Assembly (NCBI RefSeq): GCF_016801775.1
Contig: NZ_CP069004.1
Location: forward strand, 1,736,001-1,800,000
Length of the DNA: 64,000 nucleotides
Direction: 5' to 3'
Origin: Sulfitobacter mediterraneus
GTDB taxonomy: Bacteria > Pseudomonadota > Alphaproteobacteria > Rhodobacterales > Rhodobacteraceae
Part shown: positions 18,050-27,669 of the stretch, in pieces
Layout: each line of letters opens with the position of its first letter
Numbering within the stretch: the stretch's first letter is position 1
The notes under the pieces: model-generated
Database searches by the model: none
Told to the model about the DNA's origin: nothing
The model's input: only the letters and a program-made list of their open reading frames with translations
Made by a program: the position numbers and the translations under genes

Positions 18050-19038
18050 GCGCTTTGCTCCTCTGAATTTTCCTGATGCAGGCGGTTCACCTCATGGCAG
18101 GCCACCTCGACATGGGCGTATTGCACGGGTTCAGGCCGTGTCGTGCGGCAGTGATCGCGCACATATTCGCAGCGCGGGCTGAAGGGGCACCCGGCCGGAA
18201 TCGCGGTGAGCGATGGCATATTGCCCGGAATCTGCTTGAGCCGCATGCCCGGTTTCGTTTGCTGCGGCAAGGCGTTGATCAAGCCTTGGGTATAGGGATG
18301 CTGCGGATCATTGATGATCTCGCGCGTGCGGCCCGCCTCGATGATCTTGCCCGCATACATCACCAATGTCCGTTCGGTCATCTGGCTGACCACGCCCAGA
18401 TCGTGGGTGATCAGGATCAAACCCACCTTGTTGGATTGGCACAGCTCCAGCAACAGCTCCATGATGTCAGCCTGAATGGTTACATCCAGCGCGGTGGTCG
18501 GCTCATCCGCAATGATCAGTTCCGGATCAAGCAGCAGCGCCATGGCGATGATGATCCGCTGGCGCATCCCGCCGGACAGCTCGTGCGGGTATTGTGCCAG
18601 CCGTTCTTCAGGCGACGGGATATAGACTTCACGCAGTTTGACCACGGCGATCTGTTCCGCCTCCGCCTTGCTCAGCTTGCGATGCGCCATCAGGGTCTCG
18701 ACCATCTGCTGGCCAATTGTCAGAACCGGATTGAGCGTCACCATCGGATCCTGAAAGATCATCGCCATACGGTTGCCACGAATGCCACGCATCTGGGATT
18801 CGGACATCTTCACAATGTCGTCCCCCTCAAACAGGATCTTGCCGTGGTCGATAAATCCCGGACGGCTGAGCAGGTTCATCAACGAAAAGCCGGTGATGGA
18901 TTTGCCCGCCCCGGATTCCCCGACAATGCCCAAACGCTCGCCCTTGGCCAGATCAAAGCTGATGTTGTCGAGCGCGGTCACCGTGTTCTCACGCATGGCG
19001 AATTTGACGGTCAGGTCACGTACAGAAAGCAAAGACAT
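18046..19038 (-). CDS. Oligopeptide/dipeptide ABC transporter ATPase (DppD/OppD type)
   Basis: 330 aa. Walker [11 protein letters not shown]-loop FQDPM, signature ELSGGMRQR and Walker [12 protein letters not shown] are intact. The C-terminal extension has the CPFSPRC...C...C cysteine set typical of OppD/DppD proteins. It starts 5 bp after the DppC-like permease stop and overlaps the next ATPase by 4 bp. Acts as a heterodimer with the neighbouring DppF-type subunit. Confidence 0.9.
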   Translation of the reverse strand: MSLLSVRDLTVKFAMRENTVTALDNISFDLAKGERLGIVGESGAGKSITGFSLMNLLSRPGFIDHGKILFEGDDIVKMSESQMRGIRGNRMAMIFQDPMVTLNPVLTIGQQMVETLMAHRKLSKAEAEQIAVVKLREVYIPSPEERLAQYPHELSGGMRQRIIIAMALLLDPELIIADEPTTALDVTIQADIMELLLELCQSNKVGLILITHDLGVVSQMTERTLVMYAGKIIEAGRTREIINDPQHPYTQGLINALPQQTKPGMRLKQIPGNMPSLTAIPAGCPFSPRCEYVRDHCRTTRPEPVQYAHVEVACHEVNRLHQENSEEQSA

Positions 19039-19043
19039 GGCGC

Positions 19044-19988
19044 TTAACCCTTATACAGTTTCGGGTTCAGGACATCGCGCATCCAGTCGCCCAGAAGGTT
19101 GATCACCAGCACCAGCACCACCAGCACCACACCGGGGATTGCCGTGATCCACCAACTGCCGGAGAAGATGTAGTCAAAGCCGGACGAGATCAGCGAGCCC
19201 AGTGATGGTTGGCTTGGCGGCATACCCAGTCCAAGAAAGCTGAGAGAAGCCTCGGAGATGATCGCATTGGCCACCTGCACCGTGGAAATCACAAAGATCG
19301 GAGACAACGAGTTGGGCAGGATGTGCCGCACCATGATCCGCAAGGGGCCAAAGCCGAGGACGCGGGCGCTGTCGACATATTCTTTCTTTTTCTCGGCCAG
19401 CACAGTGGCCCGCACCGTGCGTGCGTATTGCGGCCATTCGGCCACGCCGATCACGGCAATGAGGAAGTACACCGCATATTGGTTAAAGGTCTCGGAGCCA
19501 AACATCGCCTGCGTCACCGCAAGGAAAATGATCGCCACCATCAACGTGGAGAACGACAGCTGAATATCGGCCATCCGCATCAGCAAGCTGTCCAGACGCC
19601 CGCCGACATAACCTGCAATCAGGCCGATTGAGATGCCAAGAAACGCCTGCAACGCCACCGCACAAAGACCGATCAACAACGACAGCCGCGTGCCATAGAG
19701 AATGGTTGACCACAGATCTCGGCCCTGATCATCGGTGCCAAACATGAATTGCGGATCTGCCCCATCCACCCAGACCGGCGGATATTCACTGTTCATGATA
19801 TCGATCTGCGCTGGATCATATGGGTCAAACGGCGCAATCAGCGGGGCCAAGAGCGACATCAACGTGATGAAAACAAAGATTGCCAGTGAAACGACGGCCA
19901 CGGGATTGCGGCGAAAGCTGTAGCCCATGTTGGAGTTCCACATACGGCTCCAGCGGGAGGCCTCGGCGGCGGTTGTGGTCATGCTCAT
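19044..19988 (-). CDS. Oligopeptide/dipeptide ABC transporter permease (DppC type)
   Basis: 314 aa inner-membrane permease with a typical OppC_N start (about 20-60) including a first helix at about 33-50, then the binding-protein-dependent transport fold with helices near 100-120, 140-160 and 275-300. The EAA-type coupling loop is visible as EYVDSARVLGFGPLRIMVRH. ATGA overlap with the DppB-like gene upstream. Pairs with that protein to form the translocation pore. Confidence 0.9.
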   Translation of the reverse strand: MSMTTTAAEASRWSRMWNSNMGYSFRRNPVAVVSLAIFVFITLMSLLAPLIAPFDPYDPAQIDIMNSEYPPVWVDGADPQFMFGTDDQGRDLWSTILYGTRLSLLIGLCAVALQAFLGISIGLIAGYVGGRLDSLLMRMADIQLSFSTLMVAIIFLAVTQAMFGSETFNQYAVYFLIAVIGVAEWPQYARTVRATVLAEKKKEYVDSARVLGFGPLRIMVRHILPNSLSPIFVISTVQVANAIISEASLSFLGLGMPPSQPSLGSLISSGFDYIFSGSWWITAIPGVVLVVLVLVINLLGDWMRDVLNPKLYKG

Positions 19989-20965
19989 GCCCCCATCCTC
20001 GCAAGGTTAACGGTTGGATTGACCAGTCCGTAAATCAGATCAACCACAGTGTTGGTCAGCACAAAGATGAACCCCACAACAATCAGATAGGCAACGATCA
20101 GGGGCGTATCGACACGGTTCACGGCCTCCAGGAACATGAACCCCATGCCGGGCCACTGGAACACGGTCTCGGTCAGGATCGTATAGGCGACCATCGTGCC
20201 GATCTGCACACCGCCCACCGTGATCACCGGCAACAATGTGTTTTTGAGCGCATGTACAAAGTAGATGCGGAACGGCCGGATGCCCTTGGCCTTGGCGTAC
20301 TTCACATATTCACTTTGCAAGACTTCCATCATTTCGGCCCGGATCAGGCGCACAAACAGCGGCAGCATGATCGAGGCCAGTGCCAGCGATGGCAGCAGGA
20401 TATGCGCCCAGCCATCCAGGGTCGCAAAGTTGGTGTCCCAATAGCCAAAGACATTCACAACATCCCCCCGCCCATAAGAGGGCAGCCAGCCAAATTCGAC
20501 GGAAAAGACAAATATCATCAGGATCGCGGTCAGGAACACCGGAATGGAAATCCCGACAATCGAGATGCCCATAATCAGACGGCTCAGGATCGTGTTGGGT
20601 TTGATCGCCGTATACACGCCCAAGGGAACGGAGAAGCCGACAATGATCAAGGTCGCGCCCAGCACCAGCTCAAGCGTGGCGGGCAGCTTTTTCAAAATCA
20701 CATCCAGCGCCGGTTCCTTGAAGAAGTAGCTGGTGCCCAGATCGCCCTGCAACGCATTGCCCAGGAACCGGGTGTATTGCTTGAAAAAACTGTCGTTCAG
20801 GCCCAGCTCATCACGCAGGTCCTGACGCACTTCCTCAGACACTGATTGCCCGACAAGTTCGCGCAGCGGATCCCCCAGATTGTCTTGAATGGCAAAACCA
20901 ACCAGCGAGATGACAAGCATCACTGCGATGGCCTGGAACACGCGTTTCACGAGATAGGCGAGCAT
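19985..20965 (-). CDS. Oligopeptide/dipeptide ABC transporter permease (DppB type)
   Basis: 326 aa from the ATG at 20965, giving the classic start MLAYLVKRVFQAIAVML; the open frame continues upstream to 21013 but the added residues are not family-like. Six helices are expected, with the first at about 9-28. The coupling loop reads EYVKYAKAKGIRPFRIYFVH. First permease after the binding protein, from which it is separated by a 128-bp gap with a strong hairpin. Confidence 0.9.
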   Translation of the reverse strand: MLAYLVKRVFQAIAVMLVISLVGFAIQDNLGDPLRELVGQSVSEEVRQDLRDELGLNDSFFKQYTRFLGNALQGDLGTSYFFKEPALDVILKKLPATLELVLGATLIIVGFSVPLGVYTAIKPNTILSRLIMGISIVGISIPVFLTAILMIFVFSVEFGWLPSYGRGDVVNVFGYWDTNFATLDGWAHILLPSLALASIMLPLFVRLIRAEMMEVLQSEYVKYAKAKGIRPFRIYFVHALKNTLLPVITVGGVQIGTMVAYTILTETVFQWPGMGFMFLEAVNRVDTPLIVAYLIVVGFIFVLTNTVVDLIYGLVNPTVNLARMGA

Positions 20966-21044
20966 ATTTTCTAACCTGTTATGTCGTTTGTTGATGCGCG
21001 GCCACCATAGCACCGCCCACGAAAAAACAACCTGTCATCAAGAA

Positions 21045-21071
21045 TCCGGGGCGGCATAGGCCCGCCCCGGA
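21045..21071 (-). promoter_or_regulatory. Perfect 10-bp hairpin between ABC binding protein and first permease
   Basis: TCCGGGGCGG (21045-21054) pairs exactly with CCGCCCCGGA (21062-21071) around a 7-nt loop, and CCTGT/ACAGG flanks could extend it imperfectly. In the leftward transcript it comes 22 bp after the binding-protein stop and is followed about 20 nt later by six T residues. It may act as an mRNA stabiliser or a partial terminator limiting permease expression. Confidence 0.72.
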
Positions 21072-21093
21072 CAGGTGTCACGTTGACCGCGAT

Positions 21094-22653
21094 TTATTTA
21101 TCTACAACGAGATCGCCGAAGTATGGGAAGTTCAGCGCATTCACGATGGCTTCTGCATGGACACCTTTGCGGGCGCCCCATGCGAGGTTCTGCCAATGCA
21201 GCGGGATGAACGCCGCTTCTTCGTACAGGATACCTTCCAGCTTTTGCAGCATTGCGCCGCGCTTGCCTGCGTCGGTTTCGCTGTTGGATGCATTCATCAG
21301 CGCATCCGCTTCGGCGTTACAGTAGTTGCCGGAGTTATATTGGCCGTTGCCGGTTGCCTCATCAGGGCAGGCAGACAGGAACTGGTGGAAGTTCGCCGAA
21401 TCTTCGGTGTCCGAATGCCAGCCGATCATCATCATGTCAGCCGCGCGTTCGTCGAATTTGGGCCAGTATTGGGCCTTTGGCATGGTCTGCAGGTCAACTT
21501 TGATGTTGATCTTGGACAGCATCGATGCCACCGCCTGTGCGATCTTGTCGTCGTTCACATAGCGGTTGTTTGGGGCCATCATCGTCACTTCGAAACCATC
21601 CGCATAGCCAGCTTCGGCCATCAGCGCCTTGGCTTTTTCCACATCGAAACGTGGTGTCAGTGCCGGGTCGTGACCCAGATAGCCTGCCGGGCTTGCCTGT
21701 GCGCCCACGGTGCCAAAGCCGCGCATGATGCGGTCAACGATACCGGCGTTGTTCACGGCATAATCGATCGCCTTGCGCACACGGGCGTCTTTGAACGCTT
21801 CGACACGGTTCTGGTTCATCTGGAAGGTGATGATACGTGTGCCGGGCATGGTGATCAGGTTGGTGCCGTCGTTCTCTTCAACACGCTTGAGGTCAGTTGG
21901 TGGCACCGGCGCGATAAAGTCCACATCACCGGACAGCAGGGCCGCCACACGTGTCGGGTCTTCTTTGATCGGCGTCAGAACGATCTTGTCCACGTTGCCT
22001 TTGCTTGCAGTGTCCCAGTAGCCGCCGAAACGGTCAAAGACCACTTTCACACCCTGTTCACGCTCGGTCACCGTGAAGGGGCCGGTGCCGGAAACGTTGC
22101 GCGACGCAAAGCTGTCGCCGTGCTTGACCAGTTCAGCTTTGTCTTTTCCGTCATCTGTTGTGCCGGTGTAGAATTTGCTGTCCATCGGGAAGATGTAGGT
22201 CGCCGTGTGCAGCACCAGCGGATAAGGCTCGGAAGTGATCAGATCAAATGTGTCTTCGTCAATCACTTTCACATCGGTGAACAGGCTGAAGATCCCCTTG
22301 AAGTCAGGGCTTTCTTTCAAACGGTCGAATGTCCACTCAACGTCAGCCGCGGTCAGTTCGTTGCCGGAGTGGAACTTGACGCCGTCCCGCAGGTGAAAGC
22401 GGGTTGTGGTTGCGTCGATCTGTTCCCAGCTTTGGGCCAGACGCGCTTCAAATTGCAGGTCCTGTGTCCAGCGCACCAGCGGGTCAAAGACCATATGCGA
22501 CAGTTGCAGCGTGCCACCGGACAGTTGCTCATGCGGATCAAGCGAAACGGGATCGGCGTCATAGGCCACTTTCACAGTGACCTCCGCCTGCGCAACAGTG
22601 CTGAGGGCGGCGGTCATCACGCCAGCCGCAGCAATGCGGATAAGTTTATTCAT
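21094..22653 (-). CDS. Oligopeptide-type ABC transporter substrate-binding protein (SBP family 5)
   Basis: 519 aa from the ATG at 22653, chosen because AAGGAGG lies 7 bp upstream and because it starts a normal signal peptide (to about residue 23, AQA). The mature part begins EVTVKVAYDADPVSLDPHEQ, the usual opening of family 5 receptors, and contains the TRFHLRDGVKFHSG block. Length fits. First gene of the operon that continues leftward with two permeases and two ATPases. Likely imports a peptide, opine or other small amphipathic solute; the ligand is unknown. Confidence 0.9.
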   Translation of the reverse strand: MNKLIRIAAAGVMTAALSTVAQAEVTVKVAYDADPVSLDPHEQLSGGTLQLSHMVFDPLVRWTQDLQFEARLAQSWEQIDATTTRFHLRDGVKFHSGNELTAADVEWTFDRLKESPDFKGIFSLFTDVKVIDEDTFDLITSEPYPLVLHTATYIFPMDSKFYTGTTDDGKDKAELVKHGDSFASRNVSGTGPFTVTEREQGVKVVFDRFGGYWDTASKGNVDKIVLTPIKEDPTRVAALLSGDVDFIAPVPPTDLKRVEENDGTNLITMPGTRIITFQMNQNRVEAFKDARVRKAIDYAVNNAGIVDRIMRGFGTVGAQASPAGYLGHDPALTPRFDVEKAKALMAEAGYADGFEVTMMAPNNRYVNDDKIAQAVASMLSKINIKVDLQTMPKAQYWPKFDERAADMMMIGWHSDTEDSANFHQFLSACPDEATGNGQYNSGNYCNAEADALMNASNSETDAGKRGAMLQKLEGILYEEAAFIPLHWQNLAWGARKGVHAEAIVNALNFPYFGDLVVDK

Positions 22654-22880
22654 GGTGTTTCCTCCTTGTCGGATGCCAAGCATTGGCCTCCTGTATCGGT
22701 GGCAAATTGTTAAGACATACAGGCGGGAAGTTGCCAATGCCAATTTCAAATCGCTCATGCAAATCGGTAATGGCTCTTGTTTTATCTTTACATTTCTGCG
22801 CCTTACATCGAGCCTTAAACAGAATACTGAGAAATTAACCGCGCCTTAATCGTAGCCGCGGCAGTTCTCTAATACTCAGT

Positions 22881-23834
22881 TCAGGGATCCCGGACCGCCC
22901 GCCACACATGATCGGCGCAAAACAGATCCTGCGCAGCAATGCCCAACGAGCGATAAACCGTGATCTCATCCGCGGCTCTGCGCCCCGCGGCCAGTCCCCG
23001 ATAGACATCGCCAATTTCGGCGCAGATATCCGCCTCCGTCATCATACCCGCATCAATCGCCGTAATGATATCGCGCGCCTGTGCAAGGGCGGAGGGTTTG
23101 TAATCGACAAACAATCTGCCCTGCGCCACCAGGGCGCTGTCGATCTCTTGCAGACTTGGAATGGAGGCGCCCACAGCGTTGACATGGGTGCCGGGCTCAA
23201 TCCATTCCGCCTGCAAGATCACCTCGGCTGACGAGGTCACGGTACAAACAATATCTGCACCGCGCACCGCCGTAGGCACATCTGGTGATGCGGCAAATGT
23301 GATGGCGGGATAATGTTGTGCCTGCGCCGCGACGAAAGCCTCCGCACGCTCCGGGCTGCGGCCCGCGATGCGGATGTCCCGAATGCCGCGCACCTGCGTG
23401 AGCGCCGCAATATGGCTTTCGGCCTGTTCGCCCGTTCCGACAATCGCAAGGGTCTGCGCATCCTTGCGGGCCAGAACGCGGGTCGCAGCAGCGGTTGCGG
23501 CGGCAGTTCGGATCGCGGTCAGGGCATCCGCGTCCATGCTGACCACGGGCGCGCCGGTGTCTGCATCAAAGAGGATCACCACCCCGATATGCGATGACAA
23601 GCCCCGCGCCGGATTGCCGGGGAACAAGCTGAGGATCTTGACGCCGTAGAGCACCGGATCGCGCATCGCGCCCGGCATGATGCCCAGTTTGTTAACACCG
23701 TCGATGTCCATCACACTGCGAAGCGGCAGGTTGGCCTTGCCCTCAGCCACCGCAACCATCGCGGCCTGTACCACCTCAATGGCCTCGGCCATTAGCAAAT
23801 GCTTGCGGATCTCATCGGCGGTGATGTTTATCAT
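22881..23834 (-). CDS. Ornithine cyclodeaminase / mu-crystallin family protein
   Basis: 317 aa from the ATG at 23834 (AAGGAA upstream; the longer frame to 23909 adds non-family residues). The NAD-binding motif is degenerate (LAIVGTGEQAESHIAAL, about 126-142), preceded by the LPLRSVMDI substrate region and KLGIMPGAM. Family members convert ornithine to proline, reduce cyclic imino acids, or oxidise alanine-type substrates, so activity cannot be assigned. It lies upstream of the ABC operon on the same strand, separated by about 230 bp, and is divergent from the indolepyruvate oxidoreductase gene. Confidence 0.82.
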   Translation of the reverse strand: MINITADEIRKHLLMAEAIEVVQAAMVAVAEGKANLPLRSVMDIDGVNKLGIMPGAMRDPVLYGVKILSLFPGNPARGLSSHIGVVILFDADTGAPVVSMDADALTAIRTAAATAAATRVLARKDAQTLAIVGTGEQAESHIAALTQVRGIRDIRIAGRSPERAEAFVAAQAQHYPAITFAASPDVPTAVRGADIVCTVTSSAEVILQAEWIEPGTHVNAVGASIPSLQEIDSALVAQGRLFVDYKPSALAQARDIITAIDAGMMTEADICAEIGDVYRGLAAGRRAADEITVYRSLGIAAQDLFCADHVWRAVRDP

Positions 23835-24087
23835 GATATGGCTTCCTTGCGCCCACGTTAGGCTTATACCTTTCACCTTATCGACCTTGGGCGGGCCGAC
23901 ATAGGGCAATGTGTTGCCCGGTGCTCCGCAGGCTCGATGGCCCTCTCTCGTTCTGACTGACGCCGCGTGACAGTCACAAAAGAAACTGGACGCAAAGACA
24001 GTTGCGCTTCTACACTTTCAGGATCGGGGACTGCGCCGCCGCAATTGATCGCGACGGTGCCGCCCCATCCAGCGAGGAGCCATTGGC

Positions 24088-27000
24088 ATGAACGCACCGA
24101 CCCCGACCAACAGACTTGAGATGACGCTTGAAGATCGGCTGTCACAAGATGAGGGCTGGGTCTATATGACCGGCATGCAGGCGCTGGTCCGTTTGCCGCT
24201 CCAACAGCGCAAACGGGATGCCGCCGCAGGGTTGAACACGGGCGGATATATTTCCGGCTATCGCGGATCACCCATGGGCCGCTATGACATGGAGCTTTGG
24301 GCTGCCGAGAAAGAGCTGCTGGCCCATAACGTGGTGTTTCAAGCGGGCGTGAACGAAGATCTGGCCGCCACCGCCACATGGGGCGCACAGCAGGTTGGCC
24401 TGTTCCCCGGTGCAAAAGTCGAAGGGGTGTTCTCAATCTGGTACGGCAAGGCGCCCGGCATGGACCGGTCGCTTGACCCGCTGCGCCACGCCAATCTGGC
24501 TGGATCAAATCCCAAAGGCGGATCGATCTTGTTGGTGGGTGATGATCACGGTGCAAAATCGTCAACATTGGCCTGCTATTCCGACTATAACTTTGTCTCG
24601 CTTGGCATGCCGCTTTTGGCCCCAGCCAATGCCCAGGAGGTTCTGGATTACGGGTTGCACGGCATCGCGATGAGCCGGTTTTCCGGCGCTTTGGTCGGGT
24701 TGAAGCTGGTCACTGACGTGGTCGAAGGCGGCGGATCGGTGCAGGTTGGCCCGGACAGCCCGCACATAACAGTGCCCGCCTCTGATACACCGCCCCCCGG
24801 CATCACCCATTTCACCCCGCTTATGGAACAAGAGCGCAGGCTTTGGGATGAAAAGATCAAGCGCGCCTTGAACTATGCCCGCAGCAACGATCTGAACCAG
24901 ATTAGCGGCAGCAAGAACGCGACCATCGGCATCGTGGCGGCGGGCAAGGCCTGGCAGGATCTGGCGCAGGCATTGGCCGGAATGGGATACAAGGACGGCA
25001 AGATCGGCAATGCGGAGGTACGGCTTTTGAAGGTGGGCATGGTCTGGCCACTGGATGACACGGCCGTGAAAGACTTTGCCAAGGGGCTGGATACGATCAT
25101 CGTGGTTGAAGAAAAGCGCCCGCTTCTCGAAGATCAGATCCGCACACAGCTTTATGGCACCGCTCTCACCCCCCGCCTGATCGGCAAAACCTTCAGCGGT
25201 CAGGCCTATTCATTCGACGCGGGTGATCCAGCCTTTCCCAACTTTGGCGAAATTGATCCGACAATGATTGCCCGCATCATCGCACGAGGCGCGAATGAGG
25301 CCGACCCGGCCTGCGGCATCCCCCTGCCCAATCAACCGGATCAACCTCCGGCCCTTGGCAGCAGCGGCGCAATCCGCGCCCCGTCCTTTTGCGCCGGTTG
25401 CCCGCACGGGCGTTCCACCCAAGTCATCGACGGCAGCCGCGCCTTGGCCGGGATTGGTTGTCACTCCATGGCGATGCTGCGCGACCCGACGCGGACCAAC
25501 TCGATGTCACATATGGGCGGCGAGGGTGTGGGATGGCTTGGTCAATTTCCCTTTACCGATGAAAAACACGTTTTCACCAATATGGGCGATGGCACCTATT
25601 TCCACTCCGGCCTGATGGCGATCCGCGCCGCAGTCGCCGCCAAGGCGCCGATCACCTACAAACTGCTGCACAACGGTTTTGTCTCGATGACCGGCGGCCA
25701 GGCCCATGATGGCGATGTCTCGCCTGAAAGCATGGTCGCGCAATTGCGGGCCGAAGGGGTCAACAGGATTGCGCTGGTTTCTGATGAGCCGGAGAAATAT
25801 GCAAGCGTACCCCTGCCCAAAGGGGTCACGCTGCATCCTCGCACCGCCATGGATCAGGTTCAGCAAGAGCTGCGCGAGATCCCCGAAGTGACCGTACTGA
25901 TCTTTGACCAGCCTTGCGCAACCGAACGTCGCCGCCTGCGCAAACGCGGCAAATGGGTGGACCCGGACAAACGCGCCTTTATCAACCCGGCGGTCTGCGA
26001 AGGCTGCGGCGATTGTTCGACCGTGTCGCAATGTATGGCGATTGAGCCGCTGGAAACCGAGCTGGGCCGCAAGCGGCAGATCAATCAATCCTCCTGCAAC
26101 AAGGATTTCTCCTGCGTCGAAGGGTTCTGTCCCTCCTTCGTGACAGTGTCCGGCGCAACCCTGAAAAAAGCGCGGCAGCAGGCAGGCACCATTGACATCA
26201 GCCACCTGCCCGACCCGAAAATTCCGGCGATTGACGGGTCTTGGTCGGTGCTGGTGTCGGGCATCGGCGGCGCGGGCGTTGTCACGGTTGGCCAGACCCT
26301 TGCCGTGGCCGCCCATGCCGAGGGGCATTATTCGTCCAATCTCGACATCACCGGACTGGCCCAGAAATACGGCGCGGTGCACTCCCATATCAAGATCGCC
26401 GCCAGCCCCGCGGATATGCGGGCCACGCGCATTGCCGTGGACGAGGCCAACTGCCTGATTGGTTGTGATCTGGTTGTGGCAGCGGGGGATGAGGCCCTGT
26501 CGCTGTTGAAATCTGACGATGCCGTCGCCGTGACAGATACCACGGTGGTTCCCACCTCCGAGTTTTCCAAGAACCCGGATTGGACGTTGAACGGCGACGA
26601 ACAGATGTCGCGCCTGACCACTGTATTGGGGGATCGCGCCCGTGGACTAGCGGCGCAGGATCTGGCGGAAAAGGTGATGGGCGACCGCGTGTTTGCCAAT
26701 ATGGTGCTGATGGGCGCGGCCTGGCAACAAGGCGGCGTGCCGCTGTCGCTGGCCTCAATCCGCCGTGCCATCGCTCTGAACGGCACCAAGGTGGAACAGA
26801 ACTACCAAGCCTTCGATCTGGGCCGGTTGGCCTATGCCGATCCGGAGGCGGCACAGCGGTTGGCAGGTGGCGAGGCACCGGTTGATCTCAGCGCCCGCCG
26901 GGCGGAACCCGTTGATGAATTGATCGCAAAGCGCACGGATATGCTGCGCGCCTATGGCATTGCAACCAATGTCACCCGCTACACGGACCGATTGACCGCA

Positions 27001-27543
27001 GCACGCGAGGCCGGATGCAATGATGCCGCGCTCAGGGCGCTGGCCAAGGGATACTTCAAAATGCTGGCCGTCAAGGACGAATGGGAAGTAGCCCGCCTTT
27101 ATGCCGACCCGGCCTTCCAAGAAGGCTTGCAACAGACCTTTGACGGCGATCTGAAGCTGACCTTCCATGTGGGCGCATGGCCCTTCGGCAAGATCGACAA
27201 GGCCTCAGGCAGACCGATCAAGGGCGAGGTTGGCCCATGGGTACTGACGGCCTTTGGCCTGATGTCCAGACTGCGCGGATTGCGCGGCACGCTGCTTGAC
27301 CCCTTCCGCAACAGCGCAGAGGCGAAACTGGCCCGCCGGTTGCTGGCTGAATACGAAGATGACGTGGCCTTTGCGCTCGATCACTGGTCGGACAGCAAAG
27401 CCGACGACATCACCGCCCTGCTGAACCTGCCGGAGCAGATCCGCGGCTACGGGCATATCCGTGAGCGTCACGCCGATGCTGCCGCGCTGGTCCGCGCCGA
27501 GCTTCGGTCGAAGATCACGGCAAAGCCGGCACAGGCCGCCTGA
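24088..27543 (+). CDS. Fused indolepyruvate:ferredoxin oxidoreductase
   Basis: 1151 aa. Known fused enzymes of this type oxidatively decarboxylate aryl or branched 2-oxo acids to acyl-CoA with thiamine diphosphate, passing electrons to ferredoxin. The order seen is an N-terminal pyruvate-ferredoxin-like region (GYISGYRGSPMGRYD), a central TPP-binding region (GIGCHSMAML, then GGEGVGWLGQ and NMGDGTYFHSG), a cysteine cluster (C637, C640, C643, C648, then the CNKDFSC...C group) for Fe-S, a gamma domain (LVSGIGGAGVVTVGQTLA) and a long C-terminal DUF6537-like tail. GAGGAG precedes the ATG. Single gene, divergent from the cyclodeaminase family gene, with a 253-bp shared upstream region. Links to amino acid catabolism after transamination. 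Confidence 0.93.
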   Translation: MNAPTPTNRLEMTLEDRLSQDEGWVYMTGMQALVRLPLQQRKRDAAAGLNTGGYISGYRGSPMGRYDMELWAAEKELLAHNVVFQAGVNEDLAATATWGAQQVGLFPGAKVEGVFSIWYGKAPGMDRSLDPLRHANLAGSNPKGGSILLVGDDHGAKSSTLACYSDYNFVSLGMPLLAPANAQEVLDYGLHGIAMSRFSGALVGLKLVTDVVEGGGSVQVGPDSPHITVPASDTPPPGITHFTPLMEQERRLWDEKIKRALNYARSNDLNQISGSKNATIGIVAAGKAWQDLAQALAGMGYKDGKIGNAEVRLLKVGMVWPLDDTAVKDFAKGLDTIIVVEEKRPLLEDQIRTQLYGTALTPRLIGKTFSGQAYSFDAGDPAFPNFGEIDPTMIARIIARGANEADPACGIPLPNQPDQPPALGSSGAIRAPSFCAGCPHGRSTQVIDGSRALAGIGCHSMAMLRDPTRTNSMSHMGGEGVGWLGQFPFTDEKHVFTNMGDGTYFHSGLMAIRAAVAAKAPITYKLLHNGFVSMTGGQAHDGDVSPESMVAQLRAEGVNRIALVSDEPEKYASVPLPKGVTLHPRTAMDQVQQELREIPEVTVLIFDQPCATERRRLRKRGKWVDPDKRAFINPAVCEGCGDCSTVSQCMAIEPLETELGRKRQINQSSCNKDFSCVEGFCPSFVTVSGATLKKARQQAGTIDISHLPDPKIPAIDGSWSVLVSGIGGAGVVTVGQTLAVAAHAEGHYSSNLDITGLAQKYGAVHSHIKIAASPADMRATRIAVDEANCLIGCDLVVAAGDEALSLLKSDDAVAVTDTTVVPTSEFSKNPDWTLNGDEQMSRLTTVLGDRARGLAAQDLAEKVMGDRVFANMVLMGAAWQQGGVPLSLASIRRAIALNGTKVEQNYQAFDLGRLAYADPEAAQRLAGGEAPVDLSARRAEPVDELIAKRTDMLRAYGIATNVTRYTDRLTAAREAGCNDAALRALAKGYFKMLAVKDEWEVARLYADPAFQEGLQQTFDGDLKLTFHVGAWPFGKIDKASGRPIKGEVGPWVLTAFGLMSRLRGLRGTLLDPFRNSAEAKLARRLLAEYEDDVAFALDHWSDSKADDITALLNLPEQIRGYGHIRERHADAAALVRAELRSKITAKPAQAA

Positions 27544-27669
27544 ACCAGAGAAATAGTACCAAAGGTGAATTGCCCATACACCCGCTAAGAGATCTGAACT
27601 AAGATCGCATCAATCACAGATTGGGCTGCCAAATCCCGCAGCCCGTCGCGGCGATTGGAAGGATCACAC

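Noticed and set aside
21157..22713. 518-codon plus-strand open frame
   Set aside because: It is antisense to the oligopeptide receptor gene, which has a signal peptide, a Shine-Dalgarno site and family motifs; the plus frame has no recognisable domain.
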